The notes under the pieces: model-generated
The model's database searches: none
The model's input: the letters and a program-made list of their open reading frames with translations, nothing else
Told to the model about the DNA's origin: nothing
NCBI GenBank assembly: GCA_964353225.1
Contig: CAYGVA010000157.1
Location: 1-9,696, forward strand
Direction of reading: 5' to 3'
Length of the DNA: 9,696 bases
Source of the DNA: PCC-6406 sp964353225
Lineage (GTDB): Bacteria > Cyanobacteriota > Cyanobacteriia > Phormidesmidales > Phormidesmidaceae
Program-made: the position numbers and the translations under genes
Shown here: positions 5,517 to 9,696 of the stretch, piece by piece
Numbering within the stretch: the first letter of the stretch is position 1
How the letters are laid out: each line of letters starts with the position of its first letter

Positions 5517-5861
5517 TCATTCAAGATCAGTGGATTCACTGCTGGTTGGCAGCAGTGAACAATAATGCTCGACGACGGGAAAGGGATCGTAGTAGTGATG
5601 CAGCAGGGCTTTCCAATCTTGATAGGCGGCGGATTTGCGAAACCCTTCGGTGTGGTCTTGGCGCGATCGCCATTTGACCAGCAGAATATATCGCGTCGGT
5701 GTTTCGATACACTTTTGTAGCTCGTGGCTGATGTAGCCCTCCATACTAGCGAGGATTGTTTGGGCCTGGGTGAAGGCGATTTCAAACGCGGGGGTTTGGC
5801 CTGGGATAACGTCGAGAATAGCGACTTCTAAAACCACCGGTTGAGGCCTCTCAAAACCCAA
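5517..5861 (-). CDS. Antibiotic biosynthesis monooxygenase (ABM) domain protein
   Basis: This 114-aa protein has the single dimeric ferredoxin-like fold of the ABM family, whose members include small cofactor-free monooxygenases, quinone oxidoreductases and heme-degrading enzymes. The domain covers about residues 9-100. Family features are VVLEVAILDVIPGQTPAFEIAF, then GYISHELQKCIETPTRYILLVKW, then RKSAAYQDWKALLHHYYDPFP. The closest proteins I recall are short stand-alone ABM proteins of cyanobacteria with an unknown substrate. No signal peptide is visible, so it is probably cytoplasmic. The start is TTG 5861-5859, with AGGAG 5 nt upstream on the minus strand. GTG 5837 is an alternative that would remove eight N-terminal residues of little conservation. 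The last 18 residues are non-conserved. The gene is separated from its upstream same-strand neighbour by 150 bp with strong hairpin potential, so it probably has its own transcript. Confidence 0.83.
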   Translation of the reverse strand: MGFERPQPVVLEVAILDVIPGQTPAFEIAFTQAQTILASMEGYISHELQKCIETPTRYILLVKWRSRQDHTEGFRKSAAYQDWKALLHHYYDPFPVVEHYCSLLPTSSESTDLE

Positions 5862-5903
5862 GGATACTCCTGCACTCGCGACGATCTAGGGGCCAGTCTG
5901 TGG

Positions 5904-5941
5904 AAGGACCATGGTGGGTCTGCTCTCCCATCATGATCCTT
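5904..5941. repeat. Long intergenic hairpin, 15-bp stem
   Basis: Bases 5904-5918 pair with 5927-5941 around an 8-nt loop. Fourteen of fifteen positions can pair, one of them a G-U, with a single mismatch. It lies between two minus-strand genes: after the small membrane protein gene and 43 nt before the start of the ABM gene. It could be a 3'-end structure of the former or a 5' leader element of the latter. No T-run follows on either strand. Confidence 0.55.
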
Positions 5942-5942
5942 A

Positions 5943-5988
5943 CTAGGGAGTGATGATCGCCGTGCTGCGATGGCAACTCCGGCCCTAG
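5943..5988. repeat. Second intergenic hairpin next to the first
   Basis: CTAGGG (5943-5948) pairs perfectly with CCCTAG (5983-5988). The next bases AGT (5949-5951) pair with ACT (5976-5978) past a 4-nt bulge, and an inner GCC/GGC can add three pairs. Together with the adjacent stem at 5904-5941, most of the 150-bp spacer 5862-6012 can fold. It matches no RNA family I recognise. Confidence 0.4.
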
Positions 5989-6012
5989 CAACTAGTCGTA
6001 TCCAATACCGGC

Positions 6013-6366
6013 CTACCCCCTTTTCAAACAACCTCTGAGGCGGGTCAAGATTTCGGCGGCGCGATCGCGCTGATCAGGCGCTTTACCTCGCCCAAGAACG
6101 ATAGGAACCCCAGAAACCTGCCACATTCTCGAAATCAAGCGCAATAACCACTGTGCCAACCGCCAGAGCAAGCGAGCGATGAATAACCAGATAGATTCTG
6201 TTAAACGGGCGATCGCGCTCAGCAGCCCCAACCCAAGAAACAGCACGAGGCAGAACAAACCAAACGCCGCCAATGGGTGGGCCACAAACCACTCCGGATT
6301 GAGGTGGTTGGTCAGCCAATGTTGAGCCGACTGGGTTAAGGGCGCTTGTAGGCCGATTGTTAGCAT
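6013..6366 (-). CDS. Small membrane protein of unknown function
   Basis: I do not recognise a named family. Three consecutive ATG codons open the frame (6372, 6369 and 6366). GGGGG directly abuts the first and lies 6 nt before the third, so I favour 6366, giving 117 aa. After a short amphipathic N-terminus comes one clear transmembrane helix (about residues 32-53: PLAAFGLFCLVLFLGLGLLS). A second, Trp-rich and partly basic helix follows (58-83: IWLFIARLLWRLAQWLLRLI) and may lie along the membrane surface or cross it. The C-terminal 30 residues are strongly basic and should face the cytoplasm. It reads in the same direction as the large lipoprotein gene upstream, 82 bp away across a hairpin, so co-transcription is possible. 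A scaffold or accessory membrane role cannot be refined from the sequence. Confidence 0.65.
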   Translation of the reverse strand: MLTIGLQAPLTQSAQHWLTNHLNPEWFVAHPLAAFGLFCLVLFLGLGLLSAIARLTESIWLFIARLLWRLAQWLLRLISRMWQVSGVPIVLGRGKAPDQRDRAAEILTRLRGCLKRG

Positions 6367-6383
6367 CATCATCCCCCTAAACG

Positions 6384-6425
6384 CATCACCCCTGTTTGAA
6401 CCCTATCTTGAGGGGATGAGTGATG
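6384..6425 (-). terminator. Hairpin between the lipoprotein and small membrane protein genes
   Basis: CATCAC (6384-6389) pairs with GTGATG (6420-6425), and CCCT (6390-6393) with AGGG (6411-6414). The 5-nt GATGA segment at 6415-6419 bulges out on one side. It lies past the stop of the lipoprotein gene on the minus strand. No T-run follows, so it may end transcription only partially or be an RNA-processing site. Confidence 0.3.
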
Positions 6426-6448
6426 GGCCTAGGCGCGATTAACCGTAA

Positions 6449-8143
6449 CTATCTTGTCTGTTGAGCCCACCAGTCTTGCCACGCCGCTGTGTCATAGCCA
6501 AATTGCTGCTCCGTCAGAGCAATCAATGCTCCGACAAAGTCCCCCTTTAGCCAGAGGGGATCGTCTTCAAAGCTGAGCCGCTGGATCAAAGCGCTGATGG
6601 TTTCTGTATCCCCCTGCCCAATCTGAGCGGCTGCCCACGCCGCCGCTGGGGCCGGTTGCCAGTACTTTTCTGGATGGTTACGGGTGGCGAACCAAGGGGC
6701 AGTCAGGAATTCAACCGGGACTTGCCCAGCCCCGTTCAGCCCGATCGCCCACAGTAAATACCACTGCATAACATCCGTCGCTGACACCGAAAGCCCCCCT
6801 CCAAATAAGGTCGCGTTTTCCTGGGGTGGGCCATAGCTCAAACGCTGGGAAAGGGCGGCTCCGACTGCTGGCATACCGGCTAGGGCCAGGGGCGTTAGGG
6901 CTTTTGATAACACCGCTTGGGTCTCCCCATGGCTATAGCTGGCAGGGTCTGACAGGACTTGGTCTAACTGGGCTAATTGCTGCTGCAACGGCGGGGTCGA
7001 GAGGGGTATGGATTGGGAGGGGAGTGCTAGGTTTGGCAAGGGCTGGCCGACATTGGCCGGAGCGGCAGGTCCCCATAAGCCCCCTTTTCCATTTTCGTCC
7101 TCAGCGCCCACATACACTTGCCCTGCATAGATCGCGATCGCTAAGGGGCGGGCCGATTTAAATTCATGGGTGGCAGTCCAAGTGACGCCATCGGGGCTGT
7201 GCCAGAGGAAACCGCCGCCTTGGTGGCTGCTGACCGCCCACAAGGCATTAGCATCGGCAGCAAACGCCCGCACACGATAGCCGTCTAACCCAGTTATCGG
7301 TTCTGCTTGATCCCCTTGGGCACGCCAGATCGCCGTACTGTCATCGGGGTTGAGATTAATGCCGTAGAGCCAGCCGTCATAGGCGGTGAGACCATCAACC
7401 CGCTTCCCTTTGGGCCAGCCCGCAATCGGTTGTAGGGTATCTTGCGCCCACCCAAGCACCTTAGGCTTCGTTTCGTGCAGGGCAGTAACCCCGGCGTAGA
7501 GCTGCCCATCCATGGTGGCCAGGTTGGTGATGCGGCTGACTTGGCGATTGGGGGTGGGGTATTCGTAAACCACATCCCAGGTTTGGCCGCTGTCTTGGGA
7601 TTTTTGCAGTCGCCCCGCCCAAGCCCCGGTCCCGGCAAATAGCGCTTCCCCGTCGGTGGCCATGGCATGAACGTGAAAGGCTTCCCCCTCTGTCAGGATG
7701 TGCCACTGCCAATCCTCACCGTTGGTGACCATGTATTCGCCCCGATTCGTCGAAAACCGGGGATCTTCGAAGGGCCAATACAGCAAGCCCTCCGCCACCA
7801 TCGGCTGCCCAACGCTTTGGCTAAACAAATGGCGCTCGTAGCGGGTCTCGCCCGTGGCTGGATCGTAGCTATAAAGGTCAGCAGAATTGTGGTTGTCGAA
7901 GGCGATGCTATTGGCAAACCACAGGCGATCGCCGTAGCCAATCAGCTCGGTGATGTGGGGCCAGGGGCCGGGCTGGGCTAAGGACACCAAATCCTGGACC
8001 AGCAGATCGCCATGGATCACGGGGGGCGCAGTGATTGGTGGTGTTGGGTTTGGTTGCTGGTTGAGTAAGCGATCGCAGCCCGTCGTCAGCACCAGCGCCA
8101 ACAGCAAGCACATCAAGTATCGACACCACCGGGAAACGGTCAT
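6449..8143 (-). CDS. Putative lipoprotein with beta-propeller-like repeats and helical C-terminal region
   Basis: From ATG 8143 this is a 564-aa exported protein. The N-terminus has basic residues (SRWCRY), a hydrophobic core (LMCLLLALVL) and TTGC, with C23 as the likely lipidated cysteine. The -3 residue is Thr rather than the usual Leu, so the lipobox is slightly atypical. A Pro-rich linker follows. Residues of about 45-355 hold repeated beta-propeller-like strands with a Gly-x-Leu/Val-Trp/Tyr pattern: DRLWFANS, EALFAGTG, GQLYAGV, GWLYGI, ANALWAVSS and GQVYVGAEDE. Asp-box-like turns (SQDSGQTWD, SPDGVTWT) recall sialidase or photosynthesis-assembly propellers. A helical region of about 180 residues, Ala/Leu/Trp-rich, completes it (LQQQLAQLDQVL to the end). 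It should be anchored in a membrane facing the periplasm or lumen and may bind protein or sugar partners. I do not know a named family. The frame extends upstream to 8209, but that adds 22 residues that would bury the signal peptide. Confidence 0.78.
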   Translation of the reverse strand: MTVSRWCRYLMCLLLALVLTTGCDRLLNQQPNPTPPITAPPVIHGDLLVQDLVSLAQPGPWPHITELIGYGDRLWFANSIAFDNHNSADLYSYDPATGETRYERHLFSQSVGQPMVAEGLLYWPFEDPRFSTNRGEYMVTNGEDWQWHILTEGEAFHVHAMATDGEALFAGTGAWAGRLQKSQDSGQTWDVVYEYPTPNRQVSRITNLATMDGQLYAGVTALHETKPKVLGWAQDTLQPIAGWPKGKRVDGLTAYDGWLYGINLNPDDSTAIWRAQGDQAEPITGLDGYRVRAFAADANALWAVSSHQGGGFLWHSPDGVTWTATHEFKSARPLAIAIYAGQVYVGAEDENGKGGLWGPAAPANVGQPLPNLALPSQSIPLSTPPLQQQLAQLDQVLSDPASYSHGETQAVLSKALTPLALAGMPAVGAALSQRLSYGPPQENATLFGGGLSVSATDVMQWYLLWAIGLNGAGQVPVEFLTAPWFATRNHPEKYWQPAPAAAWAAAQIGQGDTETISALIQRLSFEDDPLWLKGDFVGALIALTEQQFGYDTAAWQDWWAQQTR

Positions 8144-8201
8144 AGCAGGAAAAATCACGTCTAACCTTGAGCGGGATTGCGAGCGACCCAAGAGGCTAGT
8201 G

Positions 8202-8301
8202 GCACCCATTAAGAATCGGCTGGGAAGGCGATCAACCGCCCTAGGATCGGGCTCAATTCAAACCAGGATTTTTGCCCCTGGAGCCGATTCTCAATGGGTG
8301 C
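8202..8301. repeat. 20-bp imperfect inverted repeat with 60-bp core
   Basis: Arms 8202-8221 and 8282-8301 are complementary at 19 of 20 positions; the only mismatch lies in the middle. The 60-bp core has no gene. The element sits between the divergent lipoprotein (start 8143) and Uma2 (start 8373) genes. It could be a miniature transposon remnant, a pair of binding sites for one regulator, or a large RNA stem in the leader of the lipoprotein transcript. I find no clear target-site duplication at its edges. Confidence 0.7.
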
Positions 8302-8320
8302 TAAACGGATAGGGACACGC

Positions 8321-8349
8321 TTAGACAACCAGTAGAATAGAAGTATAGT
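8321..8349 (+). promoter_or_regulatory. Sigma-70-type promoter of the Uma2 gene
   Basis: TTAGAC (8321-8326), a 17-bp spacer, then TATAGT (8344-8349) form a good housekeeping promoter. Transcription would begin near 8356, giving a leader of under 20 nt. GAGGTGA (8360-8366) then serves as the ribosome-binding site 6 nt before ATG 8373. Confidence 0.62.
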
Positions 8350-8372
8350 TCAGCAGTCTGAGGTGAGCCCTG

Positions 8373-8981
8373 ATGGTCCAAGCACCGCCTCAAACCAAAC
8401 CCCTCTTACTCCAACTCCCCAGTGAACTGGCCCTACAGGTGACGTCAGAACAATTTTTGGCGTTGGCAGCAGCAAATCAACATCTCAGACTTGAGCGCAC
8501 CACAACAGAAGAGCTGATTGTGAACCCACCCACGGGTAGCGAAACTGGATATCGCAATTGGAATCTGGCTGGCGAACTATACCTGTGGTGGCGGAATGTG
8601 GGAGAACCGGGCAAAGCATTTGATTCTTCGAGCGGTTTTGAGTTGCCGAATGGCGCTAATCGATCTCCAGATGCCTCTTGGGTCTGTCAGGAGCGGTGGG
8701 ATGCACTAACGGCTGAGCAAAAAAAGGGCTTTGCCCCACTATGTCCTGATTTTGTGGTGGAGTTGTGCTCGGCAACGGATGGCCTTCAAGCTCTCCGAAC
8801 CAAGCTACAGGAATATATCGACAATGGCGCTCAATTGGGCTGGTTAATTGATCCGCAAAACCAGCGGGTGGACGTTTATCGCTTAGGCCAAGACATTGAG
8901 GTCTTGGAGAATCCGAGCACGCTATCAGGGGAAGCCGTTTTGCCAGGGTTTACGCTGATCATGAAGCGGATTTGGACATAG
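8373..8981 (+). CDS. Uma2-family (DUF820) restriction-endonuclease-like protein
   Basis: This 202-aa protein is a member of Uma2, a PD-(D/E)xK nuclease-fold family that is greatly expanded in cyanobacteria. Its biological role is not established. The N-terminal helix-rich part contains the usual SEQFLALAAAN stretch and RTTTEELIV. Candidate active-site residues are D100 in SPDASWV, E130 in PDFVVEL and K144 in LRTKLQEYI. The next strand, GWLIDPQNQRVDVYR, is the family hallmark. All residues are present, so a metal-dependent nuclease activity is possible. It has its own promoter and a strong ribosome-binding site, and it runs convergently into the SagB-type gene with only 14 bp between the stop codons. 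There is no methyltransferase, toxin or transposase partner beside it. Length is close to the family's usual 190-200 aa, with a Pro-rich start and a complete C-terminus (LPGFTLIMKRIW). Confidence 0.92.
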   Translation: MVQAPPQTKPLLLQLPSELALQVTSEQFLALAAANQHLRLERTTTEELIVNPPTGSETGYRNWNLAGELYLWWRNVGEPGKAFDSSSGFELPNGANRSPDASWVCQERWDALTAEQKKGFAPLCPDFVVELCSATDGLQALRTKLQEYIDNGAQLGWLIDPQNQRVDVYRLGQDIEVLENPSTLSGEAVLPGFTLIMKRIWT

Positions 8982-8995
8982 CCGATGTTCGCACC

Positions 8996-9694
8996 CTAGC
9001 TCCTTTCCCCCACCGTCACCAAATAAAGGGCAGCCTCGGTTTCCCCATCAATACCCAGCAGTTGATTCAGCGGATCATCAAAGAATGCGCCGATGCCGCA
9101 GACCCCCAGGTTTAGAGCCGTAGCAGCTAGGTAGAGGTTTTGACCTAAATGCCCCGCCTCCATGAGCACATAGCGGTAGGTACGCTCGTGGTATTTCCAG
9201 CGGGTGCGTTGAAAAATCCCGGAGACCACAAAACAGATCTGGGCCTCCCCCAAAAAGTCTTGGCTGAGACCGGCTTGGATTAAGGGCTGTCGCAGATCCC
9301 CCGCTTTCACCAGCGCCAATTTGTGATGCTGAATGGCGTGGTGATACAGCCCCGGCGCTAGCCCTTCCACCCGATGGACAATGGCATAAATTTCCAGGGG
9401 ATAGAGCGCGCCAGAAGACGGTACGGTGCGAAAGTCACGGCTCTCATCGGTAATGCCCTGGGCCAAATGCAGCACCTGCGAAAGTTGCAGTAGCGGCAAT
9501 GTCGTACTGGCGTTGTAATTGCGGTGCGATCGCCGCTGTAATATCGTCGTTGCCAGATCTGGGGTGGCAATGCCCTCTAGATTTGGGGGCGGCAGGTCAA
9601 TCTGGGGCGCGTCGGGATAGGTCTTGTAGAGGGGGGGCTGTTGACCCCAGTTGAGGATGGTGGCGATCGCTTCCCCATAACCGGGCTGACTCCA
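8996..9694 (-). CDS. SagB/ThcOx-type nitroreductase-family dehydrogenase, 5' end beyond the window
   Basis: The frame is open to the right edge and gives 232 residues up to the stop at 8996. It belongs to the FMN-dependent nitroreductase superfamily, SagB type, whose characterised members oxidise azolines to azoles in thiazole/oxazole-modified peptides. The visible part starts WSQPGYGEAIATIL and NWGQQPPLYKTYPDAPQIDL, the usual pre-domain. The FMN-binding motif QRRSHRNY follows. Later come VPSSGALYPLEIYAIVHRV, GLYHH, EAGHLGQNLYLAATALNLG and the C-terminal LLGIDGETEAALYLVTVG. The superfamily core is therefore complete; probably only some 20-40 N-terminal residues are missing. A TTG at 9499 lies inside the coding region and is not the start. 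No cyclodehydratase, YcaO protein or precursor peptide is visible on this side; the region right of 9696 is unseen. Many stand-alone cyanobacterial members have no known peptide substrate. Confidence 0.9.
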   Translation of the reverse strand, partial: WSQPGYGEAIATILNWGQQPPLYKTYPDAPQIDLPPPNLEGIATPDLATTILQRRSHRNYNASTTLPLLQLSQVLHLAQGITDESRDFRTVPSSGALYPLEIYAIVHRVEGLAPGLYHHAIQHHKLALVKAGDLRQPLIQAGLSQDFLGEAQICFVVSGIFQRTRWKYHERTYRYVLMEAGHLGQNLYLAATALNLGVCGIGAFFDDPLNQLLGIDGETEAALYLVTVGERS

Positions 9695-9696
9695 GC

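Noticed and set aside
5828..6031. 67-aa minus-strand frame in the spacer upstream of the ABM gene
   Set aside because: Arg/Ser-rich composition with no homology signal; the spacer is better explained by the two hairpins.
6826..8312. Plus-strand open frames opposite the lipoprotein gene (6826-7161, 7442-7642, 7667-7981, 7950-8312)
   Set aside because: All are antisense shadows of a long, GC-rich coding region with clear protein structure on the minus strand.
1..9696. CRISPR arrays, tRNA or rRNA genes, intact insertion sequences, integrase or phage genes
   Set aside because: I looked for direct-repeat arrays, T-loop motifs and transposase motifs on both strands and found none.

Overview
The window reads as chromosomal DNA of a cyanobacterium. 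I count thirteen copies of the HIP1 octamer GCGATCGC in 9.7 kb, where well under one is expected by chance. The protein set fits too: a small conserved Cys-rich protein that I recognise as cyanobacterial, a Uma2 nuclease, a SagB-type dehydrogenase, and two phosphorelay proteins. Genus cannot be fixed from this; a Leptolyngbya/Synechococcus-like lineage is only a guess. There are no rRNA, tRNA, CRISPR or intact insertion sequences.

Layout, left to right. A receiver-histidine kinase protein lies on the minus strand (53-1402). Just upstream of it, same strand, is the decayed 3' half of a family-4 glycosyltransferase (1420-~2000), with a frameshift near 1585. Diverging from these is a FadR-type GntR regulator on the plus strand. 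Its likely GTG start is at 2155, and a perfect 7-bp inverted repeat sits where the transcript should begin, suggesting autoregulation. A weak 81-aa gene (3062-3307) follows, with an NtcA-like palindrome in its promoter region, then a structured-looking intergenic stretch. Next are the Cys-rich 144-aa protein (3572-4006) and a receiver protein with a C-terminal coiled coil (4248-4793).

The right half is mostly minus strand. recR (4794-5387) abuts the receiver gene tail to tail and appears to start at an AUC codon behind a perfect Shine-Dalgarno sequence. Then come a small ABM-fold monooxygenase-like protein (5517-5861), a 150-bp intergenic region that can form two long hairpins, a small membrane protein (6013-6366), and a large lipoprotein with a beta-propeller-like region (6449-8143). 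A divergent intergenic region with a 20-bp imperfect inverted repeat separates the lipoprotein from a plus-strand Uma2 gene (8373-8981) that has a recognisable promoter. The window ends inside a SagB/nitroreductase-family gene (8996-9694+) whose N-terminus lies beyond the right edge.

The genes do not form one evident pathway. I do not see a convincing new multi-gene system. The most unusual signals are the non-canonical recR start, the 20-bp inverted repeat at 8202-8301, the hairpin pair at 5904-5988, and the GntR operator placed at its own transcription start.
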